This document shows, piece after piece, positions 50,464 through 60,293 of a stretch of 64,000 nt of DNA. Position numbers and translations under genes: made by a program. The notes beneath the pieces were generated by a model. That model was not told where the DNA came from, searched no databases, and saw only the letters and a program-made list of their open reading frames with translations. Source of the DNA: Salibacterium qingdaonense (GTDB taxonomy: Bacteria > Bacillota > Bacilli > Bacillales > Marinococcaceae). Each line of letters starts with the position of its first letter. Position 1 is the first letter of the stretch. Where the stretch lies: the NCBI RefSeq assembly GCF_900114715.1, contig NZ_FOTY01000001.1:69286-133285 (forward strand), given 5' to 3'.

Positions 50464-51760
50464 TGGAACATCGCTTAAAGACGCACTTGCTTATGACAAG
50501 ACCTTTGACTGTGTGCAGTGCGGCTACTGTCTGCCCGCCTGTCCGACCTATGAAACAATGGAAAAGGAAACCCATTCGCCGCGCGGCCGGATTAATTTAA
50601 TCAAAATGGCGGCTGAGGGCAAGGCATCCCTCGATGACTTGAAAGAGCCGATTGAAAAATGTCTCGGCTGCATGGCCTGTACGACGGTGTGTCCGACGGA
50701 CGTGCAGTACGGGGACCTTCTGGAAGCGGCGAAAGAAACGCTGGAAAAGCATGAGACCAAAACGAAAACGCAGTAGAAAACGGAAGATTTTCTGTTCGGT
50801 TCGTTTTTTCCTTCGGCGTCCTGGATGAACCGTCTCGGACAGGCGGCCTGGTTGTATCAGGCTTCCGGTATGCAAAAAGCCGCCCGCGTGCTTCGCTTAA
50901 CGTCGATGGCCCCGCTGCATCTCGGGGAATTTGAGCAGGTTGTTCCGGCCCAGCCGTCTCCGAAGCAAAGAAAAGCACGGAGCCGGCGGGTGAAGCCGGA
51001 TGGTGTACCAGTGGCCAGGGTGGCTTTTTTTACCGGCTGTGTGATGGACAGTGTGTTTTTTGAAACCAATCAGAATACGGTGGAACTTCTGCGGTTGTCC
51101 GGGGCGGAGGTCATACTGCCTGAGAATCAAACGTGCTGCGGGGCGCTTCATGCTCACGCCGGCAAAACCGACATGGCAAAAGAGCAGGCAGCCGCCAATA
51201 TTCAGGCGTTCGAAGAAGAGGACGTGGATTATATCGTCAACAATGCCGGAGGCTGCGGCGCAAGATTGATCGAATATGATCATATGTTTGAAGAAGGAAC
51301 AGAGTGGCATGACAGGGCACTTGCCTTTACAGCGAAAGTAAAGGATATTTCGGAAGTGCTCGTTGAACTCGATGGACTGGACTTTTCAAAAGAAGTTTCC
51401 AAGACCATAACGTACCAGCCGTCCTGTCACATGACGAATGTGCAGCGCGTGACAACCCCTCCCCGTCAGTTGATGGAAAGCATTCCCGGTCTGACGCTCA
51501 AGGAAATGAATAATCCGGACTTTTGCTGCGGTTCGGCCGGCATCTATAATATTGTAAATTATGATGATGCGATGGACATTCTCGATGTGAAAATGGACGA
51601 CGTAAAGAAGACGGCGCCGGAATGCATCGTCACCACGAACCCGGGATGTCTGCTGCAGATGAAGCTCGGTGTCGAGCGCGAAGGGCAGGGACGGAATATG
51701 GAGGCGGTTCATTTGGTGGATCTTCTAATGGAGGCAGCACCGCTCCCCCGCCGAAAATAG
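50453..51760 (+). pseudogene. glcF: Glycolate oxidase iron-sulphur subunit, interrupted by in-frame TAG
   Basis: A 436-codon frame of normal GlcF length, broken by a single TAG at 50774-50776 without a frameshift. The first part (107 codons) has both ferredoxin clusters, CVQCGYCLPACP and CLGCMACTTVCP. After TAG the same frame continues with FGSFFPSASWMNRLGQAAWL and the two CCG domains (CCGALHAHAG; CCGSAGIYNI). All motifs on both sides are preserved, so the lesion is recent, a sequencing error, or read through. GTG 50453 or ATG 50456 is the start, overlapping glcD. Separate translation of the second piece from ATG 50825 has no good ribosome site. Confidence 0.85.
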
Positions 51761-51764
51761 TGCA

Positions 51765-51779
51765 AGGAAGCGTTTTCCT
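51765..51779. promoter_or_regulatory. cre-like palindrome upstream of glpF
   Basis: AGGAAGCGTTTTCCT is a near-perfect dyad centred on CG, matching the CcpA consensus at about 11 of 14 positions. It lies 48 bp ahead of the glpF -35 element. Confidence 0.5.
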
Positions 51780-51826
51780 GAAATGCAAGGATTATCATTT
51801 TTGTGAAAAAATAAAACGCATGACCG

Positions 51827-51855
51827 TTGACGACGTTTTCAGATAGTTGTAAAGT
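51827..51855 (+). promoter_or_regulatory. Promoter of glpF
   Basis: TTGACG (51827-51832), a 17-bp spacer and TAAAGT (51850-51855). It is followed by a 178-nt untranslated leader. Confidence 0.65.
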
Positions 51856-51891
51856 AATGGCAGGTTAATAACGTGATGGAGACTATGAGAC

Positions 51892-51960
51892 TCACACCGG
51901 CTTTTGGATGCACGGGAGACGTGTATATTGTATCTAAAAGGGCTAGGTGTGATTTTTTTT
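51892..51960 (+). terminator. GlpP-type antitermination leader terminator
   Basis: TCACACCGG...CTTTT pairs with AAAAG...AGGTGTGA, followed by eight T. The preceding ATGGAGACTATGAGACTC is like the conserved leader of Bacillus glp operons. In Bacillus subtilis GlpP with glycerol-3-phosphate prevents termination here. The glpP gene itself is not in the window. Confidence 0.7.
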
Positions 51961-52033
51961 GTTGGATGTGTCAATAGTTGTCTGTTATATGAATATATTA
52001 ACCGCTATCATATTGAAGCAGGAGGGAATATAT

Positions 52034-52864
52034 ATGTCTCCCTTTCTTGGCGAACTGCTTGGGACGATGATTCTCGTTATTTTAGGGTGCGGCGTAGTAG
52101 CCGGCGTCACATTGCGTGGCTCCAAGTCGGAAGGTGCGGATTGGATCGTTGTATCGATAGGCTGGGGACTGGGCGTTGCCATGGGTGTGTACGCTGTCGG
52201 GAGTTTCACCGGCGCTCACATTAATCCGGCCGTAACCATTGGTTTTGCGGCGGCCGGCACGTTTCCGTGGGCGGACGTTCCGGTTTATATCGCAGGACAG
52301 ATGGTCGGAGCGGTCCTTGGTGCCTGCGTTGTGTATTTTCATTATCTCGCTCACTGGAGCAAAACTGAAGACAAGGGAGCAAAACTCGGGGTGTTCGCGA
52401 CAGACCCCGCGATACGGAATTACCCGGCTAACCTTGTCAGTGAGATTATCGGCACATTTATTCTTGTGCTCGGGCTGCAGTTCATCGGCGCAAATGAGTT
52501 CACAGAGGGGTTGAACCCCCTTATTACAGGGCTGTTGATCGCAGCTATCGGCATTTCGCTTGGCGGCCCTACAGGCTATGCGATTAACCCGGCGCGGGAT
52601 CTCGGACCGAGAATTGCGCACGCGTTTCTGCCTATTCCGGGCAAAGGTCCTTCCGACTGGGCGTACGCATGGATTCCCATTGTCGGACCTATCATTGGAG
52701 GGGTCTACGGCGGTGTGTTTCACCAAGCCTTTTTCGTTGGGAATGTAACGCCGGTGTTCTGGATATTCACTGTTATCGTAGCTGCAGCACTCGTCCATGC
52801 GTTCATGAACGATGTCCAGGGAACCAAGCAGACGATGCAGCCAGGTCAAAATCATCAGGCATAA
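52034..52864 (+). CDS. glpF: Glycerol uptake facilitator
   Basis: A 276-residue aquaglyceroporin with six membrane segments and two half-helices. The two NPA motifs are GAHINPAVTIGF and GYAINPARDLGPR; the Asp after the second NPAR is the glycerol-facilitator hallmark. Start ATG 52034 (MSPFLGELLGTMI) follows AGGAGGG; the longer frame reads the leader. It is the first gene of glpFK, with glpK 73 bp later, and is controlled by the leader terminator and a cre-like site. Confidence 0.93.
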   Translation: MSPFLGELLGTMILVILGCGVVAGVTLRGSKSEGADWIVVSIGWGLGVAMGVYAVGSFTGAHINPAVTIGFAAAGTFPWADVPVYIAGQMVGAVLGACVVYFHYLAHWSKTEDKGAKLGVFATDPAIRNYPANLVSEIIGTFILVLGLQFIGANEFTEGLNPLITGLLIAAIGISLGGPTGYAINPARDLGPRIAHAFLPIPGKGPSDWAYAWIPIVGPIIGGVYGGVFHQAFFVGNVTPVFWIFTVIVAAALVHAFMNDVQGTKQTMQPGQNHQA

Positions 52865-52892
52865 TAAAACAGAACGGTCGCAAGACACATAG

Positions 52893-54428
<1,536 letters not shown>

Positions 54429-54462
54429 CGGCACAAGTTAATAAATGGTTGGAGCTCATGAG

Positions 54463-54517
54463 AAACCGGAAAACCCTTTTTTCAAACAACGAGAAAAGGG
54501 ATTTTCCGGTTTTTTTA
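54463..54517 (+). terminator. Terminator after glpK
   Basis: AAACCGGAAAACCCTTTTTTC pairs in two blocks with GAAAAGGG and ATTTTCCGGTTT; seven T follow. Confidence 0.9.
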
Positions 54518-54645
54518 ATGGATCCGTAATCGGTGGTTTGGGAAAGAATTCCTGCGGAAAGAAGAACAGAATCAGCGTTTATTCATCTATCATCAGCGGA
54601 ATTCTATTCTTTACCAGTCAAAGAATATAAAAGGAGGACAAAATA

Positions 54646-56304
54646 ATGAGTGCTTTTTCAAGTAAACAACGCAACAGCCAAAAGGAACATATGAGCCATA
54701 CAGAATTTGATGTATTGGTTATCGGGGGCGGAATTACAGGCTCCGGCATTGCGCTCGATGCAGCGACAAGAGGAATGAATACGGGTCTGGTGGAGATGCA
54801 GGATTTTGCGGCAGGCACGTCCAGCCGCTCGACAAAACTCGTGCACGGCGGTCTCCGTTACCTGAAACAATTTGAAGTGAAGATGGTGGCCGAAGTCGGG
54901 AAAGAACGTGAAATTGTGTATCAGAATGCGCCGCACGTGACGACACCCGAATGGATGATGCTGCCGTTTCACCAGGGCGGTAACTTCGGTCCATTCTCCA
55001 CGTCGCTCGGCCTCCGCGTTTATGACTTTCTCGCAGGCGTGAAGAAGAGCGAACGCCGGAAAATGTTCAGCCGCGAAGAAACCCTGCGCCGGGCTCCGCT
55101 TCTTAAACAGGACGGACTCCGGGGAAGCGGCTACTACGTGGAATACAAAACCGATGACGCCAGACTTACGATTGAAACAGCCAAAGAAGCGGCAGCTAAT
55201 GACGCTTCCATGATCAATTACACAAAAGTACTCGATTTCGTTTATGACGGAGAAAGAGCCGCCGGTGTCACTGTGGAAGACCAGCTGAGCGGGGAAACGT
55301 ACACCATCCATGCCCGCAAAATCGTGAACGCGGCAGGGCCGTGGGTTGACCAGCTCCGTGAAAAAGACAATGCGAAAAAGCAGAAACACCTGCGTCTCAC
55401 CAAAGGAATCCATCTTGTTTTTGATGACACCGTGTTTCCATTGACCCAGGCGGTTTACTTCGATACGCCGGACGGCCGGATGGTATTTGCGATTCCGCGC
55501 GAAGGAAAAACGTATGTGGGAACCACAGATACTGTCTATGAAGGCGATATTGCCAATCCAAAAATGACAGAAAGCGACCGTGATTATCTGCTGGATGCTA
55601 TTGCCGATATGTTTCCGAAAGTAACCGTCACAAAAGACGACGTGGAGTCCAGCTGGGCCGGTCTTCGTCCGCTGATCGCAGAAGAAGGAAAAGATCCATC
55701 CGAGATTTCCCGAAAAGACGAAATCTGGGAACATGATTCCGGAATTTTTTCGATTGCCGGTGGAAAGCTTACCGGTTACCGGAAAATGGCACAGCACGTG
55801 GTGGATAAAGTGGCCAGCCGTTTTAAAGAAGAATACGGTGTCGCTTTCCAATCCTGCCAGACAAAGTACTGGAAGCTCTCGGGCGGTGACGTCGGCGGCG
55901 GCAAAGGTTTCCCAGGTTTTTTGAAGGAAAAAACGAAAGAAGGGGAAGCTCTCGGGCTGTCAGCAGAAGAAGCGGCATATTTGGCGCGGACCTATGGTTC
56001 CAATGTTGATCAGCTGTTTGCTGATGTAAAAGAAGCCGGCGAAAAAGGACCATACGGCATGACACCGTTTGTGTATGCTCAGGTAAACTATGCACTGGAA
56101 CAGGAAATGACCGAAACCCTGATGGACTTTTTCACAAGGCGGACCGGTGCTCTCTTTTTCGATATTCATTGGGTGCATGACTGGAAAGATGCAGTCCAGT
56201 CGTACATGGCTGAGAAGCTGGAATGGAGCACAGACCAGGCGGATCAGTACAGGGAAATGTTGGAGAAACAGCTGCATGATGCCGTTGTTCCGGTTCAGGG
56301 ATAA
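54646..56304 (+). CDS. glpD: Aerobic glycerol-3-phosphate dehydrogenase
   Basis: A 552-residue membrane-associated FAD dehydrogenase oxidising glycerol-3-phosphate to dihydroxyacetone phosphate and reducing quinone. The FAD motif is DVLVIGGGITGSGIALDAATRG (positions 23-44); GTSSRSTKLVHGGLRYLK and FAIPREGKTYVGTTDT are active-site signatures. AAAGGAGG precedes ATG 54646. The 217-bp interval after glpK contains the glpK terminator but no clear GlpP-type leader, so glpD may have its own promoter. Confidence 0.96.
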   Translation: MSAFSSKQRNSQKEHMSHTEFDVLVIGGGITGSGIALDAATRGMNTGLVEMQDFAAGTSSRSTKLVHGGLRYLKQFEVKMVAEVGKEREIVYQNAPHVTTPEWMMLPFHQGGNFGPFSTSLGLRVYDFLAGVKKSERRKMFSREETLRRAPLLKQDGLRGSGYYVEYKTDDARLTIETAKEAAANDASMINYTKVLDFVYDGERAAGVTVEDQLSGETYTIHARKIVNAAGPWVDQLREKDNAKKQKHLRLTKGIHLVFDDTVFPLTQAVYFDTPDGRMVFAIPREGKTYVGTTDTVYEGDIANPKMTESDRDYLLDAIADMFPKVTVTKDDVESSWAGLRPLIAEEGKDPSEISRKDEIWEHDSGIFSIAGGKLTGYRKMAQHVVDKVASRFKEEYGVAFQSCQTKYWKLSGGDVGGGKGFPGFLKEKTKEGEALGLSAEEAAYLARTYGSNVDQLFADVKEAGEKGPYGMTPFVYAQVNYALEQEMTETLMDFFTRRTGALFFDIHWVHDWKDAVQSYMAEKLEWSTDQADQYREMLEKQLHDAVVPVQG

Positions 56305-56372
56305 CGAAGCGGCTTGTTTGAAATACTCTTCTGTGAGGTATAGCACAAGGACAGCTAAGGGAGGGTATAACT

Positions 56373-57362
56373 ATGAAAGCACTAGCCATCAATGAGCCAG
56401 GCTCTGTTGATAATATGGAACTCATGGATATGGAAACACCGGAACCAGGACCGCAGGACGTGCGGGTCAAGGTTCACGCCGTCGGTCTGAACCCTGTTGA
56501 TTATAAATTAGTGGAAGGCGGAGGCCTGCCGGAATGGAAGTACCCGCATATTTCCGGACTGGATGTGGCCGGTGAAGTAGATAAGACGGGAAGCAGTGTA
56601 ACAGACTGGAAGCCCGGCGATACCGTTTACTTTCACGCCAGTCTTGCTCATCAGGGAGGATTCGCTGAATATGTAACGGCTTCCCGCACCGTACTGGCTT
56701 CTCTTCCATCCGGATGGAGTTTCGCCGAAGCGGCCACCCTGCCGACTCCTGCGCTCACCGCCTATCAGGCCCTTCACCGGAAAGTGCGGATGAACCAAGG
56801 CGGAACAATCCTGATTCAGGCCGGCTCCGGAGCGGTAGGAGGATTTGCCATCCAGCTTGCTGCACGCGTGGGGATGCGTATTATAACCACATGTTCGCCG
56901 GAGAACAACGAGTACGTGAAGAATTTGGGTGCGCATGAAACGATTGATTATCATACCGAAAATATTGTGGAAAAAGTACACGAGTACACCAATGGCCGCG
57001 GAGTCGATATTGTGATGGATATGGTCGGCCGGAAAACGGCAGAGGAAGCGTTTGATTACCTCGCTTTCAATGCTGATCTTATATGTGTCGCCGACCTTCC
57101 GGATATGGAGCGCTATACCCCGAAGACACTCGCTCCGAGCATCCACGAAATCGCGCTTGGGTTTGTGTACCGCTCGGAGGACTATGAACAGATTGCCGAC
57201 CTTGGCCGTATGGCAGAAGAGGTAGGCGGGCTTGCAGCTTCTTCGGCCCTTCAACCAATGCTGGAAGAAGAAATCAATCTTGAAGATGTACCGGATGCGC
57301 TGCGGCGTATGAGAGACGAGCGGATCCGCGGAAATATTACAGCGCATGTAACGCACGACTAA
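56373..57362 (+). CDS. Zinc-independent quinone oxidoreductase / MDR-family reductase
   Basis: A 329-residue medium-chain dehydrogenase/reductase of the NADPH:quinone oxidoreductase branch. It has the N-terminal VGLNPVDYKLVEGG, GLDVAGEV, and the Rossmann motif ILIQAGSGAVGGFAIQLA; catalytic-zinc ligands are absent. Such enzymes reduce quinones or enones with NADPH in the cytoplasm. AAGGGAGGG precedes ATG 56373. It is followed closely by an old-yellow-enzyme gene, suggesting an operon for reduction of electrophiles. The physiological substrate is unknown. Confidence 0.85.
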   Translation: MKALAINEPGSVDNMELMDMETPEPGPQDVRVKVHAVGLNPVDYKLVEGGGLPEWKYPHISGLDVAGEVDKTGSSVTDWKPGDTVYFHASLAHQGGFAEYVTASRTVLASLPSGWSFAEAATLPTPALTAYQALHRKVRMNQGGTILIQAGSGAVGGFAIQLAARVGMRIITTCSPENNEYVKNLGAHETIDYHTENIVEKVHEYTNGRGVDIVMDMVGRKTAEEAFDYLAFNADLICVADLPDMERYTPKTLAPSIHEIALGFVYRSEDYEQIADLGRMAEEVGGLAASSALQPMLEEEINLEDVPDALRRMRDERIRGNITAHVTHD

Positions 57363-57400
57363 ACCGGCGCGTGTATTCGACAGAAAGACAGGTGATCGAT

Positions 57401-58522
57401 GTGGCAGATTATGAGAACACGCTTTTTGAGCAGGAGCATATCAGTAATCACATTCTGAAAAACCGTTATATCACAGCGCCGATGACAAGGGTCAGTTCGG
57501 ATGAAGACGGCACGCCCAATGGGAGAGTGCGGCGGTATTATGAACAGTTCGCCGCCGGCGGGTTCGCAGCGGTTATCACAGAAGGCGTCTATCCTGATAC
57601 GGCTTACAGCCAGGGTTATGAGTACCAAGGCGGTCTCGCAACCGAAAAGCATAAGGAAGCCTGGAAGCCGATTGTCTCTGACATACAGCAGCACGGCGCG
57701 AAAGCAATCGCGCAACTGATGCACGCCGGTGCCCAGTCCCAGGGAAATTATTACAAAGACACATCGGTCGCTCCCTCGGCCTTCCAGCCGCCCGGCGGAA
57801 AAGTATCGGTGTACGGCGGCGAAGGGGAATTTCCGACAGCGGAACCTCTTTCCAAAGAAGGTATTGATGAGGTGAAACAGGGATTCCTCCAGTCGGCACG
57901 TCTTGCCCGTGATGCAGGATTTGACGGCATCGAACTGCATGGTGCCAATGGCTACCTTCTGGACCAGTTCTTGTCGGAAACCATCAATGTCCGGGAGGAT
58001 GAATACGGAGGATCCGTCGAAAACCGGCTCCGCATGCTGGTTGAAACGATTCATGACGTGCGGGCGGAAGTCGGTTCGAATATGATGCTTGGCATCCGCA
58101 TCTCCCAGCTGAAAGCAACAAACCCGCATTTCCGCTGGTCCGGCGGTGAAGAAGATGCACGAATCATCTTTACCGCACTTGGTGCCTCCGAAGTCGACTA
58201 CATTCATATTTCAGATATGGACGCAACGGCTCCGGGATTCGGAGAAAATACGATGACGATGACCGAAGCCGCCCAAAAACACAGCGGCAAGCCTGTGATA
58301 GCATGCGGCAGCCTGTCTGATCCGGAGACAGCATCATCGCTTATTGAAAACAACGTCGCTGATTTCATCAGTATCGCCCGTCAGGCACTGGCCAATCCGG
58401 ATACACCAATCCGCGTCAAGCGGGGGCTTTTGCTGGATGAGTTTGATAAAGAAGCGATCATGAAGCCGAAAGCCTACATTAAAGACAGTGAGCTTGAAAA
58501 AGAGCTGGCCGAAGATAGATAA
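57401..58522 (+). CDS. Old yellow enzyme (NADH:flavin oxidoreductase family)
   Basis: A 373-residue FMN-dependent (beta/alpha)8 reductase. The motifs are YITAPMTRVSSDEDG, QLMHAGAQSQ, the substrate-binding ELHGANGYLLDQFLS, and GGSVENRLRMLVE; the C-terminal ACGSLSDPETA and FISIARQALANPD bind FMN phosphate. The group reduces activated alkenes. Start GTG 57401 (MADYENTLFEQEHIS) has AGGTGAT; an upstream GTG 57371 in the same frame has none. The gap to the quinone oxidoreductase is 38 bp. A terminator follows. Confidence 0.86.
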   Translation: MADYENTLFEQEHISNHILKNRYITAPMTRVSSDEDGTPNGRVRRYYEQFAAGGFAAVITEGVYPDTAYSQGYEYQGGLATEKHKEAWKPIVSDIQQHGAKAIAQLMHAGAQSQGNYYKDTSVAPSAFQPPGGKVSVYGGEGEFPTAEPLSKEGIDEVKQGFLQSARLARDAGFDGIELHGANGYLLDQFLSETINVREDEYGGSVENRLRMLVETIHDVRAEVGSNMMLGIRISQLKATNPHFRWSGGEEDARIIFTALGASEVDYIHISDMDATAPGFGENTMTMTEAAQKHSGKPVIACGSLSDPETASSLIENNVADFISIARQALANPDTPIRVKRGLLLDEFDKEAIMKPKAYIKDSELEKELAEDR

Positions 58523-58538
58523 AGACATGTTTTTGATC

Positions 58539-58586
58539 AACCGTACAATGGTGCCATGCTCTGCATGTGCTGTTGTACGGTTTTTT
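58539..58586 (+). terminator. Terminator after old yellow enzyme gene
   Basis: AACCGTACAA (58539-58548) pairs with TTGTACGGTT (58572-58581), followed by TTTT. Confidence 0.85.
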
Positions 58587-58691
58587 GATGGAGGACTGAC
58601 TGTTTGATATCTGCCTCTTTTGCCACCCCAATCAAGCGGATGATGTGACATGACGGATATGCTGACGGATAAAATGTCTGCAACGTTGAGG

Positions 58692-58813
58692 TTAGACCCA
58701 TTTTACATATGAAAATGGGTCTAAAATAAATATAGTGGACATTTTGGGAGCTTCCGGCTGTGAAAATGGCTGTAATATTATTTTTACGGCCATTATCCTG
58801 TGAAAAATGTCCA
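58692..58813. repeat. Structured noncoding block with nested inverted repeats
   Basis: Three inverted repeats in 122 bp: TTAGACCCATTTT/AAAATGGGTCTAA (about 58692-58725); TGGACATTTT (58737-58746) with AAAATGTCCA (58804-58813); and, inside the latter, AATGGC-TGTAA with TTACG-GCCATT (58766-58795). No reading frame explains them. The remainder of the 510-bp interval 58523-59033 holds the preceding terminator and the promoter of the next small gene; otherwise I see nothing in it. Confidence 0.55.
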
Positions 58814-58969
58814 TAAAACGTTTCCATCCGTCAGGAGAGCTCTTTATGAAAAACAATGCAAAACCCTGTGGCATAGAAACTCAAAGAAATCATGAGAAAA
58901 AAAGAGAAACGAAGGGATGACGAACGCTTTCATTTCTGATGTTTTCGTTTTCATGCCTAACACCTGCTT

Positions 58970-58998
58970 TTGAGATTTCAGCCGGTGTAAGACATAAT
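58970..58998 (+). promoter_or_regulatory. Promoter of 32-residue small protein gene
   Basis: TTGAGA (58970-58975), a 17-bp spacer and CATAAT (58993-58998), giving a leader of about 30 nt. Confidence 0.65.
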
Positions 58999-59033
58999 GA
59001 AAACAGCATAAACGAAGAAAGTGGGGATGAATC

Positions 59034-59132
59034 ATGAAAAAATTTCTTAAATCCGTAGGCAGCATTATCGTAGATGCAAGCGAACTGCAAAAAGAAGCAG
59101 AAAGACGCTTTCCACATACAAACGTTCAATAA
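59034..59132 (+). CDS. Unrecognised 32-residue small protein
   Basis: A 32-codon gene, MKKFLKSVGSIIVDASELQK then EAERRFPHTNVQ. I do not recognise a family. The first half is basic and amphipathic or weakly hydrophobic; the second half is charged and predicted helical. Support for it being real: a sigma-A-type promoter at proper distance, a GTGGGGATGA ribosome site, and a terminator 11 bp after the stop. It could be a small membrane-interacting regulator or a toxin-like peptide, but nothing in the sequence decides this. Too short for coding statistics. Confidence 0.6.
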   Translation: MKKFLKSVGSIIVDASELQKEAERRFPHTNVQ

Positions 59133-59142
59133 ATAGATAGAG

Positions 59143-59173
59143 GAGTTTTCCCATAAAGGAAAGCTCTTTTTTT
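59143..59173 (+). terminator. Terminator after small protein gene
   Basis: GAGTTTTCC pairs with GGAAAGCTC (one G-T pair), followed by seven T. Confidence 0.8.
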
Positions 59174-59276
59174 ATGCCCGATTCTCCCAAATCAGTGTGG
59201 TCCGTGCGACGGTAACGCCGGCTGTGCTGTTCCATGTTATAATAAGCCCAGCATGCCATGAAGGAGTACACGCTGG

Positions 59277-60002
59277 ATGATGTATAAACAGATTGAAACG
59301 AAAAAAATCGCAGAAATTGTCCGCGAGCAGATTGAGGACATGATTAAAAACGGCGATCTGCAGCCGGGAGATAAACTGGAATCTGTCGTCACGCTGTCGG
59401 AACAATTTCAGGTCAGCCGTTCGGCGGTGCGCGAGGCACTGAGTGCGCTCCGTGCGGTCGGCATTGTAACGATCAAGCAGGGCGAAGGCACGTTTGTGAA
59501 CCAGTATGATTTCTCCGGCGTACTTGATCCGATGAAACCGGAGCGTATTATTTCCAACAAAGAAATGCTGGAACTATTTGAAGTGCGTAAAATCATGGAA
59601 GTGGGCGCCGCCGAACTGGCCGCTGAAAAACATACGACGGAGCAGCTGGAACAGATGAAGCAGGCGCTTGCGGAGATGGATACTGCCTCGGAGGAAAACA
59701 ATGTTGGTGAAGCGGCGGATGTTGCTTTTCATATGGCAGTGGCCGAAGCGTCTCATAACCAATTGATGCTAGACATGATGCACGAGCTTTCGGACACGCT
59801 CCGCAGGACGATGTTTGAAAGCCGCCGCATCTGGCTGTTCTCGGAAAAGAAAAGCCTGCAGCGGCTTTATGATGAACATGAGAGAATTTTAAAAGCAATC
59901 AAAAACCGGGACGCTGCTGCTGCTAGAACGGCAATGCTGGATCATCTTACACAAGTGGAAGCTGCGCTGCAGCTCCAGCAGACGGAAGGGCAGGAAGGAT
60001 AA
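59277..60002 (+). CDS. GntR/FadR-family regulator with FCD domain
   Basis: A 241-residue transcription factor. The winged helix is AEIVREQIEDMIKNGDLQPGDKLES (positions 12-36) and SRSAVREALSALRAVGIVTIKQGEGTFV; the FCD domain contains LFEVRKIMEVGAAELAA and the metal-ligand-like set FHMAVAEASHN and YDEHERILKAI. FCD regulators respond to lactate, glycolate, gluconate or other acids. No target gene adjoins it; the glc genes 8 kb upstream are one candidate. AAGGAG lies before ATG 59277 (ATG 59280 also possible). Confidence 0.87.
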   Translation: MMYKQIETKKIAEIVREQIEDMIKNGDLQPGDKLESVVTLSEQFQVSRSAVREALSALRAVGIVTIKQGEGTFVNQYDFSGVLDPMKPERIISNKEMLELFEVRKIMEVGAAELAAEKHTTEQLEQMKQALAEMDTASEENNVGEAADVAFHMAVAEASHNQLMLDMMHELSDTLRRTMFESRRIWLFSEKKSLQRLYDEHERILKAIKNRDAAAARTAMLDHLTQVEAALQLQQTEGQEG

Positions 60003-60038
60003 ACGATCCGGAACAACCGAATAGAGGTCAGCTCATAA

Positions 60039-60095
60039 TCCGAACCATGACACAGAATGCGGTTCTTGGCATATGTCATCGTTCGGATATTTTTG
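60039..60095 (+). terminator. Terminator after GntR regulator gene
   Basis: ATCCGAAC-C-ATGACA (60039-60053) pairs with TGTCAT-C-GTTCGGAT (60075-60089), then ATTTTT. Confidence 0.85.
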
Positions 60096-60220
60096 TCGAT
60101 AAGAATATGCAGCATATTGCATTTTTGGTCATCAGCTTCAGTCCCGGCTGCTCGAAGGGAAAGGGATAATAGGGACCCGCCAATACGTCAAAAGAGATAA
60201 TCAGCAGCGAGATCCCATAA

Positions 60221-60261
60221 AAAAGACGGAAGCGGGATTCTGCTCCCCAACTCCGTCTTTT
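60221..60261. terminator. Bidirectional terminator, ends minus-strand beta-propeller gene
   Basis: AAAAGACGGA (60221-60230) and TCCGTCTTTT (60252-60261) form a perfect 10-bp stem with A/T ends. Between 60096 and 60220 I see no gene. Confidence 0.8.
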
Positions 60262-60293
60262 CTAATAAACTCTTTTGTCCCGGTATTTCTCTA

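Noticed and set aside
50774-50776. Pyrrolysine or other recoding at the glcF TAG
   Set aside because: There is no sign of pyl genes in the window, GlcF enzymes do not use such a residue, and a simple nonsense mutation or read error explains it.
58631-58675. Third copy of the 21-bp-phased array (several CGGAT motifs)
   Set aside because: The GGA cores here are spaced 17 and 12 bp, not 21, so the phasing that defines the arrays is missing.
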